Source: Corynebacterium gallinarum (GTDB lineage Bacteria > Actinomycetota > Actinomycetes > Mycobacteriales > Mycobacteriaceae). Taken from it: a DNA stretch of 64,000 nucleotides. The stretch spans positions 1-64,000 of the forward strand of contig NZ_JACSPR010000010.1 of the NCBI RefSeq assembly GCF_014837045.1, in the 5' to 3' direction. Under the pieces are notes generated by a model. That model was not told the DNA's origin and did not search any database. It was given only the letters and a program-made list of their open reading frames with translations. Both the position numbers and the translations under genes were made by a program. How positions within the stretch are numbered: position 1 is the first letter of the stretch; every line of letters starts with the position of its first letter. Below are positions 46,383 through 55,120 of this stretch, in pieces.

Positions 46383-47330
46383 TTAACCGGCGAGCTCGTC
46401 GAGGGGCACCTCATTGATCAGTGCCTCCTCCAGCAGGCCCTCCTCGATGCCCCACTGGGCGAGGATGCGTTCGTAGTCGCCGGAGTCGATGAGGTGCTGG
46501 AAGGCGCGTGTCGCCACGGGGGTCAGTTCGGACTCCTTGGGCAGGGCGAAACCAAAGGGTGCGGCCATGAAGATATCACCGACCAGTTCGATGTGGTCAT
46601 CGGAGCGGGCCACAGCCCAGGCAGTGATGGGGGAGTCCGCAGCCAGGGCGTCCGCGCGGCCCAGGATCAGGGCGGTGGCGGCGGTGTCGGCGGTGTCATA
46701 GGCCAGCACCGTGATGGGTTCCTTGCCTTCCGCCACGCACTGCTCGGACTTGGGGCGCACATCATCGGTTTCCGCGACCGTGGTGCGCTGCACCGCGATA
46801 GTCAAGCCGCAGGCATTGTCCGGGTCGATGTCCTCCGCGCGGTCACTGCTCTGGGCCCACTGGACACCGGCGTAGAGGAAGTCGATGAAGTCGAAGTTCT
46901 CCCGGCGTTCCTCATTGTCGGTGAACCCGGAGGCCCCCAGGTCCACGGTGCCCGCCTGGACCGACGGCAGGATCAGGGAGAAATCCTGTTCCTGGGGCTG
47001 GTAGTCCAGGCCCATCACACCGGCCATGGCGCGCGCCAGATCCATCTCCACGCCGATGATCTCACCGTCGGAGTCCTTGAACTCAAACGGTGGGAACGGG
47101 GGATTGGCACCCGCGGTGAGCACACCACGCTCGGCCAGGGCTGCAGGCACCATCGCCTCGAGCTCCGGGACAGGTTCGGGGACGATCTGCTCCCAGCCCT
47201 CCGGGGTGCCCTGTTCCTCGTTGGTCACACAGGATGTCAGGGCCAGTGAGGCTGCCACGGCACCGACCACGGCCGTGACGCCACGCAGCATACGGTGGCT
47301 GCCGCGCAATCGGGTCAAACTCTCAATCAT
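46383..47330 (-). CDS. Amino-acid ABC transporter substrate-binding lipoprotein
   Basis: The 315-residue protein starts with a lipoprotein signal (lipobox LTSC, Cys at about 33) and has the SBP_bac_3 fold: GVLTAGANPPFPPFEFKDSDG, GVEMDLARAMAGVMGL and VDLGASGFTDNEERRENFDFIDF. Family 3 binding proteins bind polar amino acids. It is the first gene of the operon; permease and ATPase follow. Confidence 0.93.
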   Translation of the reverse strand: MIESLTRLRGSHRMLRGVTAVVGAVAASLALTSCVTNEEQGTPEGWEQIVPEPVPELEAMVPAALAERGVLTAGANPPFPPFEFKDSDGEIIGVEMDLARAMAGVMGLDYQPQEQDFSLILPSVQAGTVDLGASGFTDNEERRENFDFIDFLYAGVQWAQSSDRAEDIDPDNACGLTIAVQRTTVAETDDVRPKSEQCVAEGKEPITVLAYDTADTAATALILGRADALAADSPITAWAVARSDDHIELVGDIFMAAPFGFALPKESELTPVATRAFQHLIDSGDYERILAQWGIEEGLLEEALINEVPLDELAG

Positions 47331-47414
47331 AAGGGCAGATATTACAGGTAGGTGTGCCCATTGCCCGAAGCGCCGGTGGGAGGAGCGGCTCTGCGCGGGG
47401 CGATCCGCCTTTAT

Positions 47415-47432
47415 GGTGGGGGAACCCCCACC
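47415..47432. terminator. Short GC hairpin between divergent genes
   Basis: GGTGGGGG, AA, CCCCCACC form a perfect 8-bp stem between the divergent binding-protein and DUF1266 genes. There is no T-tract, and the position between divergent starts argues for a regulatory or structural element rather than a terminator. Confidence 0.3.
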
Positions 47433-47477
47433 TTGGGATGGATAGCCGGGTACCTATGGCACAGGTAGCGTGGAGCT

Positions 47478-48302
47478 ATGACCAGTGTGGAAATCAGAGT
47501 CGTCCTCATTCTGCTCGGCCTGGTGCTGCTGTTCGGACTGGTGATCTGGGCGATTTCCACCGTGCTGCGCCGACGCCGCATGGAGGAGATCAACAGGGGA
47601 CCGGGCAACCCGGAGGAGCCGGCACCCACCCAGCCGTGGCGCAGGTTCACCGGTGCGCTGGCGGCTCCCCATGCCCGCCCGGAGTGGGTGCGGGTGCGTG
47701 AGAACAGACGTCTGCATTCCGCTGATCAGGTGTATTTCGGGTTCGCCTCGGTGCTGTCACCCTTCACCGTGATCAATGCCCTGCGCGCGGACTGGGGTGT
47801 CCGGAACGCCGATCAGGCCCGCAAACGCCTCAGCCAGGCGCAGCAGGTCATCACCGAGCATGCCGCTGCGGTGCTCGCGCAGCGGGGCCTGCCGGAGGGG
47901 ACGGGGGAGCTCCGCGCGAAGCTGGTGCGCGCCGGGGCGCCCGGGGAGCTTGTCGACGACTTCCTCACCCGCACCGATGTTGCCCCCGATACACAGGTCA
48001 TCATCGACACCGACGGTCTTGCCTTCGACATCGCCCGGGTGGCCAACCTCGCCCGCTGGTCGGGGTATGTCCGCTATGTTGAGCCCGATCAGTGCACGGA
48101 GCATCTGGACGCCCTGGGGATCGCTGCGGTGGCGGTGTTCCGCAGCTGGGACGATTTCGCCGACGCCTTCCTGGCAGGACAGGCCACCCGGTTCAAGGGC
48201 GGGGCCAAGCACTACACCCAGGCCGTGGAGTGGCTGCGCACCGATACGGACAGCCCCTGGTTCCGCCAGCCGTGGATCACGGCGGTGAAAACACCCCGGT
48301 AG
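47478..48302 (+). CDS. DUF1266 protein with N-terminal membrane anchor
   Basis: The 274-residue protein has one helix near the N-terminus (VVLILLGLVLLFGLVIWAIS) followed by a cytoplasmic-type region. That region fits DUF1266: VINALRADWGVRNADQARKRL in the middle and FRSWDDFADAFLAGQATRF near the end. Function is unknown. A TAGCGT -10 box (47466-47471) ends 6 bases before ATG 47478. It is closed by a bidirectional terminator at 48341-48366. Confidence 0.78.
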   Translation: MTSVEIRVVLILLGLVLLFGLVIWAISTVLRRRRMEEINRGPGNPEEPAPTQPWRRFTGALAAPHARPEWVRVRENRRLHSADQVYFGFASVLSPFTVINALRADWGVRNADQARKRLSQAQQVITEHAAAVLAQRGLPEGTGELRAKLVRAGAPGELVDDFLTRTDVAPDTQVIIDTDGLAFDIARVANLARWSGYVRYVEPDQCTEHLDALGIAAVAVFRSWDDFADAFLAGQATRFKGGAKHYTQAVEWLRTDTDSPWFRQPWITAVKTPR

Positions 48303-48340
48303 GGCGAATGGGGGGCGGGGGTTGGACGTCGACAAGCATA

Positions 48341-48366
48341 AAGCGCCTCCCGGGGGAGGCGCTTTC
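48341..48366. terminator. Bidirectional terminator
   Basis: AAAGCGCCTCCC, GG, GGGAGGCGCTTT form a perfect 12-bp stem with A/T ends on both sides, between the convergent DUF1266 and DUF368 genes. Confidence 0.88.
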
Positions 48367-48379
48367 GTTGTGTGCGGGG

Positions 48380-49396
48380 CTAGACCGGTTTGGTCTCGAC
48401 CATGACCGCGGAGTCGAGCGTGCGGGTGGAGGTGACCCGCTCGATGAACATCACCAGGGCCACCACGACCGCACCGATGATGATCGCGGTGATCACGGGC
48501 CAGGTCTCACCGGAGGGGCTGAGCAGGTTGGCATCGGAGTCCTGCCACGGCCACAGGGCACGCAGGGAACCGAGCATGAGGCCGGCCATCACAGCGAGGG
48601 TGATGGTGCGGTGGTGCTCCAGAATGTAGGAGAGGATCTTGATGAACAGCGCGATACCGGTGATCGCACCGAGGATGAACACACCGATGACGTCCCATTC
48701 GCGGTTGGACAGCGACGACATGATCGGGGCGTAGAGGCCCACGGCCAGCAGGAGGAAGGAACCGGAAACACCCGGGAGGACCAGGGCGCACACCGCGATG
48801 GCCGCGGCGATGAAGATGATGATCAGCGACGGGTTCTCCTGCGGCGCGGAGGTGACACTTGTGCCGAAGAAGGAGATCACCGCGCATACCAGGAACAGTG
48901 GGATGAGCAGCGGTAGACGCTTCTTGGTATCACGGCCGTCCATCATGCCGATCGGCACGAGGATGGACACCGCCACCATGCCGAGGAACAGTCCGCGGGA
49001 GATCTCGGGGTGGTTCTCCACGAAGTTGGAGAGCACCGTGGACAGGGTGAACACCGCGGTAACCATGCCGACGCCCACGGCACCGAGGAACCACCAGTCG
49101 ATACCGGCCACAGCCGACTTCAACCGGGAGCGGTCCTTGATGGCCACCTTGATCAGGTCGATGAGCTTCTCGCCATTGTGCAGGGCACGCTCATACATGC
49201 CGATGACCAGGGCGACTGTGCCACCGGAGATGCCCGGCACCAGCTCAGCCATGCCGATCAGTCCGCCGCGGATGATGTTCCACAGCACCGCCAGTGGCGT
49301 CTTCTTCGTCTTGGCGGGGTAGACGTGGTGGGGGGTTGTGGTGCCCGGGGAGTCCCGGAGCTCTGTCTGCGTGGCGTCGGGGTTGGTGGCGCTCAT
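48380..49396 (-). CDS. DUF368 membrane protein (PopT-type polyprenyl-phosphate transporter)
   Basis: This 338-residue protein with about 9-10 helices has the DUF368 signature GMAELVPGISGGTVALVIGMYERAL. A related second motif (VCALVLPGVSGSFLLLAVGLYAPI) follows, as in the family's two inverted halves. DUF368 proteins recycle undecaprenyl phosphate across the membrane for cell-wall synthesis; in corynebacteria the carrier would be decaprenyl phosphate. The N-terminal 28 residues are hydrophilic. Confidence 0.88.
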   Translation of the reverse strand: MSATNPDATQTELRDSPGTTTPHHVYPAKTKKTPLAVLWNIIRGGLIGMAELVPGISGGTVALVIGMYERALHNGEKLIDLIKVAIKDRSRLKSAVAGIDWWFLGAVGVGMVTAVFTLSTVLSNFVENHPEISRGLFLGMVAVSILVPIGMMDGRDTKKRLPLLIPLFLVCAVISFFGTSVTSAPQENPSLIIIFIAAAIAVCALVLPGVSGSFLLLAVGLYAPIMSSLSNREWDVIGVFILGAITGIALFIKILSYILEHHRTITLAVMAGLMLGSLRALWPWQDSDANLLSPSGETWPVITAIIIGAVVVALVMFIERVTSTRTLDSAVMVETKPV

Positions 49397-49469
49397 AGGA
49401 TTATACGGTCTTTCGTCGCTAACGGGGGTTAAACGATTAGAACTATACGGGGATCGGGGCGGTAAATGC

Positions 49470-49727
49470 TTATCGACGGGCCACTGTGAGTACAGTCATG
49501 CCGGCCAGCAGGCTGGTCGCTGCCACCAGGATCCACCACACCCACACCGGGATCACCGTGTTCCAGATGGTGATGACAACTCCGAAGAACATAGTGGTGA
49601 GGATCGCCTCCACGCCCGTGCGCACCGGTGGGTGGGAGCGTCGGTGCAGGCGTCGGAAAGCCAGGAGGAGGGAGAGGGCTGCGGCGAGGATCAGCACCCA
49701 GCCGATGATGAGGTTGAAATCCCACAT
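49470..49727 (-). CDS. Small membrane protein (85 aa)
   Basis: This protein has three hydrophobic segments: IIGWVLILAAALSLLLAF, ILTTMFFGVVITIWNTV and VWVWWILVAATSLLAGMTV. I do not recognise a family. The ATG at 49727 follows GGAGTGAT, which lies across the stop codon of the serine hydrolase gene. It is therefore the third gene of the regulator-hydrolase-membrane protein unit. Confidence 0.75.
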   Translation of the reverse strand: MWDFNLIIGWVLILAAALSLLLAFRRLHRRSHPPVRTGVEAILTTMFFGVVITIWNTVIPVWVWWILVAATSLLAGMTVLTVARR

Positions 49728-49731
49728 CAGA

Positions 49732-50745
49732 TCACTCCTTTGTCCGGGCGTGGTTCAACAGGACCCGCCCCAGATCCTCCATGCCAGCGTTGGTGTCGGT
49801 GATGGCAAACGCCGCTGTGTTGGTGGAGGGATCAATCAGCAGCATGGACATGAAACCCCCGGTCCCACCGTTGTGGAAGACGGTGTCACCGGTGTCGTGG
49901 GCCCAGGTGTAATCCGGCAGGGGTGTGCTCAGCACATGATCAGCCCAGATCGCCATGTCCCGGGCGGAGGATCGCAGGGCACCGGCCGGTGCGTCGGCTT
50001 CCATCTCCCACGGGATGGATTCCCGCCCGCGGGTGGTCAGGCCCCGTGGGGCGTCCCCGGGTACAGATCCGGGGGTCATGAGGTAGGTGTCCTCCATTCC
50101 CAGTGGGGTCAGGATCTCATCCTGGATCAGGGTGGGGTAGGAAGTGCCGGCGGCTTCGGCCAGCAGTTGCCCCAGCAGGGCGAACCCGAAGTTGGAGTAG
50201 GCGACCTGTCCGCGGTCAGTCAGGGAGGTGGCCCGGGCGGTGTCGAAGAGTTCCTCTCGCGTGTGGTCGGCATAGGGATTGCCGCCGGTGACCGAGGCGA
50301 TGAACTGCGGCAGTCCCATCTTCGCCAGACGTGGCAGACCGGAGGTGTGCGTGGCCAGCTCCTTCAGGGTGGCATCATTGATCTCTGAACCGGTGGCCTC
50401 GATGATCTCGCCGACCGTGGTGTCCAGAGTCAGTTCCCCGAGGTCGATGGCTTGGGCGAGCAGGTCCGCGGTGAAGGTCTTGGTGATGGACCCGATCTCG
50501 AACTCGGTGTGTTCATCTGATCCCAGGCCGGCAAACGTGGCCTGTCCGTCCCGGAGGATGAATGCCGAGATGTTCCGGCTGCCCGGTGGTGCGTGCTCCG
50601 CGAGGATGGCCGCCAGGGTGGGATCACCGGTGTGCCGGGTGGCGGTGGTGATGGGCCTGGGGCCGATGGCCAGGGCGAGCGCTGCGGTGGCGATGGTGGC
50701 TGTCAGGGCTGCGACGATGGTGAGAATGGTGGTGGTTCTGCGCAT
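49732..50745 (-). CDS. Serine hydrolase, beta-lactamase class C / D-Ala-D-Ala carboxypeptidase fold
   Basis: The 337-residue protein has an N-terminal signal or anchor (ILTIVAALTATIATAALAL). The active-site triad motifs are SITK (SxxK), YSN (YxN) in GQVAYSNFGF, and HNGGTGGF (HxG-type). Family members are cell-wall DD-peptidases, esterases or beta-lactamase-like proteins; which one cannot be read. It lies between a repressor-like gene and a small membrane protein, all in one direction. Confidence 0.87.
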   Translation of the reverse strand: MRRTTTILTIVAALTATIATAALALAIGPRPITTATRHTGDPTLAAILAEHAPPGSRNISAFILRDGQATFAGLGSDEHTEFEIGSITKTFTADLLAQAIDLGELTLDTTVGEIIEATGSEINDATLKELATHTSGLPRLAKMGLPQFIASVTGGNPYADHTREELFDTARATSLTDRGQVAYSNFGFALLGQLLAEAAGTSYPTLIQDEILTPLGMEDTYLMTPGSVPGDAPRGLTTRGRESIPWEMEADAPAGALRSSARDMAIWADHVLSTPLPDYTWAHDTGDTVFHNGGTGGFMSMLLIDPSTNTAAFAITDTNAGMEDLGRVLLNHARTKE

Positions 50746-50751
50746 GGTGGG

Positions 50752-51219
50752 TTATGCCTCCTCCATGGCCAGGATGATCGCCAGCAGGGCCACCACCCGC
50801 TTCGGCCTGATTGAATGATGTCCGCGCGAATCCTTCTGAATCCAGCCTGCAGACTGGAGTGCGGACAGATGGTGGTATCCGGTTCCGGTGGAGGTGACGA
50901 TGCCTGCCTCCACGAGCTCAGCCACGGAGGCGGGGTGATGGAGCAGATGCTGCAGGATCCGGCCCCGCACCGGATGGGCGGTGGCAGCCAGGTTGGTCAT
51001 CGTCTCATCCCAGGACGCCTCGGTGAGATGCGCGGTGGGTCGCTCCCATTCATAGGCGTAGGTGGCATCCCCGATGTTGATCTCACCTCGGTAGCACACG
51101 GAGCCCGCGGCTTCTGAGCCGTCAGGGGAGGAGGTGGCGCCCTCCAGGGCATCGACACGTTCCTCCAGCGCCCGCACGCGATCGAGGAGCTCAGTCATCC
51201 TGCCAGTCTGTGATTCCAT
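50752..51219 (-). CDS. Winged-helix (ArsR-like) transcription regulator
   Basis: The protein has an N-terminal coiled segment (MTELLDRVRALEERVDALEG), a central part around YRGEINIGDATYAYEWERP, and a C-terminal winged helix (HPVRGRILQHLLHHPASVAELVEAG and TGTGYHHLSALQSAGWI). It is the first gene of a unit with the serine hydrolase and a small membrane protein. ATG 51219 is the longest sensible start. ATG 51198 (MTELLDR), preceded by GGCAGG, may be the real one, because a TATAGA -10 box ends only 3 bases before 51219. A 24-bp palindrome covers that -10 box, suggesting autoregulation. Confidence 0.8.
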   Translation of the reverse strand: MESQTGRMTELLDRVRALEERVDALEGATSSPDGSEAAGSVCYRGEINIGDATYAYEWERPTAHLTEASWDETMTNLAATAHPVRGRILQHLLHHPASVAELVEAGIVTSTGTGYHHLSALQSAGWIQKDSRGHHSIRPKRVVALLAIILAMEEA

Positions 51220-51221
51220 AA

Positions 51222-51245
51222 TTCTATAGTTCCAGAATTCTAGAA
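51222..51245. promoter_or_regulatory. 24-bp palindromic operator over the regulator's promoter
   Basis: Arms TTCTA (51222-51226) and TAGAA (51241-51245), inner arms TTC (51230-51232) and GAA (51235-51237), give a dyad centred between 51233 and 51234. It overlaps the TATAGA -10 box of the regulator gene on the minus strand, the typical position of an autorepressor site. Confidence 0.65.
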
Positions 51246-51328
51246 GTATCGCAATGGGGTGAGGGTATGAAAAATCCGCCGCCCTCCATCCGGATAGGGA
51301 TGAAGGGCGGCAGATTATCTTGCGGATA

Positions 51329-51405
51329 TGGTGCCCCAGGTGGGACTCGAACCCACACTGGACGGGTTTTGAATCCGTTGCCTCTGCCAATTGGGCTACT
51401 AGGGC
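51329..51405 (-). tRNA. tRNA-Leu (CAA anticodon), short variable arm, CCA encoded
   Basis: The acceptor GCCCTAG pairs with CTGGGGC (one T-G pair), discriminator A, CCA encoded at 51329-51331. The D-arm is GCCC-AATTGGCAGA-GGC and the T-arm GTGGG-TTCGAGT-CCCAC. The anticodon arm is ACGGA-TTCAAAA-CCCGT, giving anticodon CAA, with an A-C mismatch in the pair next to the loop. The variable region has only 5 bases (CCAGT), whereas normal tRNA-Leu has a long variable arm. It lies just before polA on the opposite strand. Confidence 0.8.
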
Positions 51406-51533
51406 TGATGCATATGGCGTGCAGTGCTAAAGCAATATTAGACCACCGTGGAAAAACATGGAAAACCGCCCCCCGGTTAACCGGGCATGCCCCCTTGGGA
51501 CACCTGGTTTTGCTCTGGCCTAGACTCGGGGAG

Positions 51534-54209
51534 GTGACTGAGAAGACTGACCAGACCCTGATGCTCATCGACGGCCACTCCATGGCCTTCCGTGCGTTCT
51601 TCGCCCTGCCTGCGGAGAATTTCTCCACCACAGGGGGCCAGAACACCAACGCGGTATACGGCTTTCTCTCCATGCTGGCCACCCTGCTCAAGGAGGAACA
51701 GCCCTCACATATTGCGGTGGCGTTCGATGTGGGGCGCAAGACCTTCCGCACCGACCTCTTCCCGGCCTACAAGGCCCAGCGTGAGGCCACCCCGCCGGAG
51801 TTCAAGGGGCAGGTGGAGATTCTCAAGGACGTGCTCAAGACGCTGGGGATCACCACCATCGAGAAGGAGGACTACGAGGCTGATGATGTCATCGCCACGC
51901 TGGCGGTGGCGGCGAAGCCCCTGGGCTATGACACCCTGATCGTCACCGGCGACCGTGACTCCTTCCAGCTGGTCAATGACACCACCACGGTGCTCTATCC
52001 GATGCGCGGTGTCTCCGTCCTGCACCGTTTCACCCCGGAAGCCGTGGAGGAGAAATACGGGCTCACGCCACAGCAGTACCCGGATTTCGCGGCGCTGCGT
52101 GGTGACCCCTCGGACAACCTGCCCAACATCCCGGGCGTGGGGGAGAAGACCGCCACCAGGTGGATCGTGGAATACGGCTCCCTGGACAATCTGCTGGAGC
52201 ACGCCGATGAGATCAAGGGCAAGGTCGGCAACAGCTTCCGCGAGCGCCTGGATCAGGTCCGTATGAACCGCCAGCTCACCGAGATGATCAAGGACATGGA
52301 ACTGCCCGTCAGTCCGGATGATCTGGAGATGCGCACCGCGGATGTCGCCGAGGTGGCCACTGAATTCGATGCGCTGGAGTTCGGGACCAACCTGCGTGAG
52401 CGGGTCCTGGCTGCGGTGAAGACCGACGGTGAGATCCCGGTCGGGGAGGTACAGGATCGGGATGAGGTGGGCGTCGATACGCTCCCGCTGGACGAGTGGC
52501 TGAGCACCCGCGGGGGACGTCCCCTGGCGGTGGCCGTGACCGGCGTGGGCACCCCGGCGACCGGGGACGCGCACTCCATCGCGATCGTGGACACCGACCG
52601 TCGCGCCGTGGTCGCTGACCTGGCGGATGTCACCCCGGAGGCTGAGAATGCCCTGGCCGACTGGCTCTCCGATGAGGCTTCCCCGAAGCTGCTCCACGGT
52701 GCGAAGGCGGTCTTCCACATGCTCGCCGGTCGTGGTTTCGAGCTGCGCGGCATCGAGCACGACACCGCGATCGCGGCCTACCTGCTGCGCCCAGGCCAGC
52801 GCACCTATGAGCTTGCCGACGTCTACCAGCGCCACCTGCAGCGTCAGCTCAACCCCAGCAACAACGGCAGTAATCAACTCACCCTCCTTGACGCCGGTGA
52901 TTCCCAGGCGCTGGTGGATGAGGCCGTCGCCATCCTCGAGTTGGCGGAGGAACTGACCACCCAGCTCCAGGAGATCAACGGTTTCGAGCTGTACCGTGAC
53001 CTGGAGATCCCGCTGCTCAGCATTCTCGCCCGCATGGAGGCCACCGGCATCGCCGTGGACGTGGCCACCCTCGAGGAGCAGCTGGAGACCTTCATCGACC
53101 AGGTCACCCGCGAGGAGGAGGCCGCCCGTGAGCTTGCCGACGATCCCACCCTCAACCTGTCCAGCCCCAAGCAGCTGCAGACCGTGCTGTTTGAGACCTT
53201 CGGTATGCCCAAGACCAAGAAGACCAAGACCGGTTACTCCACCGCCGCCGCCGAGATCGAGGCGCTGGCAGTGAAGAATCCACACCCATTCCTGGACCAC
53301 CTGCTGGCCCACCGCCAATACCAGAAGATGAAGACCACCCTGGAGGGACTCATCCGCTCGGTGGGCTCGGATGGTCGTATCCACACCACCTTCAACCAGA
53401 CCGTGGCCTCCACGGGGCGTTTGTCTTCTACCGATCCGAACCTGCAGAACATCCCGGTGCGCACCGAGGCGGGACGCAAGATCCGTTCGGGCTTCGTGGT
53501 GGGTGAGGGCTATGACACCCTGCTCACAGCCGACTATTCCCAGATCGAGATGCGCGTTATGGCCCACCTCTCCCAGGATCCGGGCCTGATCGAGGCGTAC
53601 CAGGCGGGTGAGGACCTCCACAACTACGTGGGTTCGAAGGTGTTCGACGTGCCGATCGACGGTGTCACCCCTGAGCTGCGCCGCCGGGTCAAGGCCATGT
53701 CCTACGGCCTGGTTTACGGGCTCTCCGCGTTCGGCCTGTCCCAGCAGCTGGGTATCCCGGCCGGTGAGGCGAAAACCATCATGGAAAGCTACTTCGAGCG
53801 CTTCGGCGGGGTGCAGCGCTATCTTGCGGAGGTGGTGGACCAGGCGCGCAAATCCGGGTACACCGAGACCCTGTTCGGACGTCGCCGCTACCTGCCGGAA
53901 CTCAACTCTGACAACCGGGTGGCCCGTGAAAACGCCGAACGCGCCGCGCTCAACGCCCCGATCCAGGGCACGGCCGCCGACATCATCAAGGTGGCGATGA
54001 TCCGGGTTGACCGCGAACTGCGCACCGCCGGGGTTAAATCCCGCGTCCTGTTGCAGGTCCATGACGAACTCGTCGTCGAGATCGCCCCCGGTGAACTCGA
54101 GCAGGTCCAGGAGATCCTGGAACGCGAGATGGACAACGCGATCACACTGCGCGTGCCGCTCGAGGTCTCAGCCGGCAGTGGGCGTGACTGGGACACCGCC
54201 GCGCACTAG
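51534..54209 (+). CDS. polA: DNA polymerase I
   Basis: The 891-residue protein begins with the 5'-nuclease domain (LMLIDGHSMAFRAFFALP, EADDVIATLA, VTGDRDSFQLV, GDPSDNLPNIPGVGEKTA). A degenerate 3'-5' exonuclease-like middle follows, then the polymerase domain with motif A ADYSQIEMRVMAHLSQD, motif B RRRVKAMSYGLVYGLSAFGLS and motif C QVHDELVVEI. The start is GTG 51534: TAGACT (51521-51526) ends 7 bases before it, so the transcript is probably leaderless; the open frame further upstream is only the tRNA region. Its TAG stop shares CTAG (54206-54209) with the convergent methyltransferase. Confidence 0.96.
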   Translation: MTEKTDQTLMLIDGHSMAFRAFFALPAENFSTTGGQNTNAVYGFLSMLATLLKEEQPSHIAVAFDVGRKTFRTDLFPAYKAQREATPPEFKGQVEILKDVLKTLGITTIEKEDYEADDVIATLAVAAKPLGYDTLIVTGDRDSFQLVNDTTTVLYPMRGVSVLHRFTPEAVEEKYGLTPQQYPDFAALRGDPSDNLPNIPGVGEKTATRWIVEYGSLDNLLEHADEIKGKVGNSFRERLDQVRMNRQLTEMIKDMELPVSPDDLEMRTADVAEVATEFDALEFGTNLRERVLAAVKTDGEIPVGEVQDRDEVGVDTLPLDEWLSTRGGRPLAVAVTGVGTPATGDAHSIAIVDTDRRAVVADLADVTPEAENALADWLSDEASPKLLHGAKAVFHMLAGRGFELRGIEHDTAIAAYLLRPGQRTYELADVYQRHLQRQLNPSNNGSNQLTLLDAGDSQALVDEAVAILELAEELTTQLQEINGFELYRDLEIPLLSILARMEATGIAVDVATLEEQLETFIDQVTREEEAARELADDPTLNLSSPKQLQTVLFETFGMPKTKKTKTGYSTAAAEIEALAVKNPHPFLDHLLAHRQYQKMKTTLEGLIRSVGSDGRIHTTFNQTVASTGRLSSTDPNLQNIPVRTEAGRKIRSGFVVGEGYDTLLTADYSQIEMRVMAHLSQDPGLIEAYQAGEDLHNYVGSKVFDVPIDGVTPELRRRVKAMSYGLVYGLSAFGLSQQLGIPAGEAKTIMESYFERFGGVQRYLAEVVDQARKSGYTETLFGRRRYLPELNSDNRVARENAERAALNAPIQGTAADIIKVAMIRVDRELRTAGVKSRVLLQVHDELVVEIAPGELEQVQEILEREMDNAITLRVPLEVSAGSGRDWDTAAH

Positions 54210-55003
54210 CGCGTTGCGACGAAAAGAGCAGTGCCCGGGAACAATCTGCCCCGCAGGGGGGACCACTGACCCCAGGTCTGGGTCAGGTCCTCCGGCCACT
54301 CCGGTTCGATGAGTCGGGTGAAGGTGAATCCGGCGTCGACAAGCTCACCGATACGCGCGCCCATCGTGCGGTGCTGCTCGGCGTAGGTGACCTGCCCGGT
54401 CTCCTCGTCTTCTTCGACGTAGCCGTCCCGGTCGAAGTAACTGGTGATCGCGGTCAGTCCGGCGGGGCCGGGATCGTCGAGGAAGATCCACCGCATGGGG
54501 TGCGTGATGGAGAAGACGAACCGGCCGCCGGGGCGGGTCACGCGGGCGATCTCCCGCATCAGGTGCGCGGAATCCTCCACGAACGGGATGGCACCGAAAA
54601 CAGAGAAGACCACGTCGAAGGAGTCATCGGCATAGGGCAGTGCGGTGGCATCGGCCTGGACCAGGTGGGCATCGTGGTCGGTACCAGCGTGGCGGAGCAT
54701 GCCCATGGAGATATCGAAACCGGTGACAAAGGCCCCTGGGACTTCGTGGGCGAGCCACCGGGCGCACGGGGCAGAACCGCAGCCGATCTCCAGAATGTAC
54801 TTCCCCTCGAGCTCAGCTGGCCTGCCGAGTAGGCGCTCATTGTTCTCGTGCAGCATCTCTGGACACCAGTAGAACTCGCCGAAGGGGGAGTGGGCACCCA
54901 GATAGTCGGGATGACGGGAGTGGTAGTCATCGGCGTCCAGATCCCACCAGTGTCGGTTGGCGGCGGAGAAAATTGAGATGGAATCCGGGGAAATATGGTT
55001 CAT
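54206..55003 (-). CDS. Class I SAM-dependent methyltransferase
   Basis: The 265-residue protein has a Methyltransf_11-type core: motif I ILEIGCGSAPCARWLA, motif II VTGFDISMGMLRHA, YADDSFDVVFSVFGAIPFVED and the RVTRPGGRFVFSITHPMRW segment. The N-terminal HWWDLDADDYHSRHPDYLG resembles a conserved actinobacterial subgroup next to polA. The substrate is unknown. Stop codons of this gene and polA overlap tail to tail. Confidence 0.88.
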   Translation of the reverse strand: MNHISPDSISIFSAANRHWWDLDADDYHSRHPDYLGAHSPFGEFYWCPEMLHENNERLLGRPAELEGKYILEIGCGSAPCARWLAHEVPGAFVTGFDISMGMLRHAGTDHDAHLVQADATALPYADDSFDVVFSVFGAIPFVEDSAHLMREIARVTRPGGRFVFSITHPMRWIFLDDPGPAGLTAITSYFDRDGYVEEDEETGQVTYAEQHRTMGARIGELVDAGFTFTRLIEPEWPEDLTQTWGQWSPLRGRLFPGTALFVATR

Positions 55004-55120
55004 GGGCTGAGGTCCTGAAACTGGAATGATGTTCGGGGCGGGAAAAGATGCCCCGGTTTTTGGGGTCTGTCGGTGAAATGTCCGCAGATCTACTGTCAGC
55101 TGGGGTAATTGCCATCTGAC
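55004..55120. other. Divergent promoter region, methyltransferase/vWA
   Basis: About 117 bases with no gene. I see no clear -35/-10 pair or repeat beyond a weak TACTGT near 55091 for the + strand gene. Confidence 0.3.

Noticed and set aside
51267..51533. 89-codon extension of PolA
   Set aside because: It is the antisense of the tRNA-Leu gene and its flanks; PolA proteins start near LMLIDGHSMAFRAFF.
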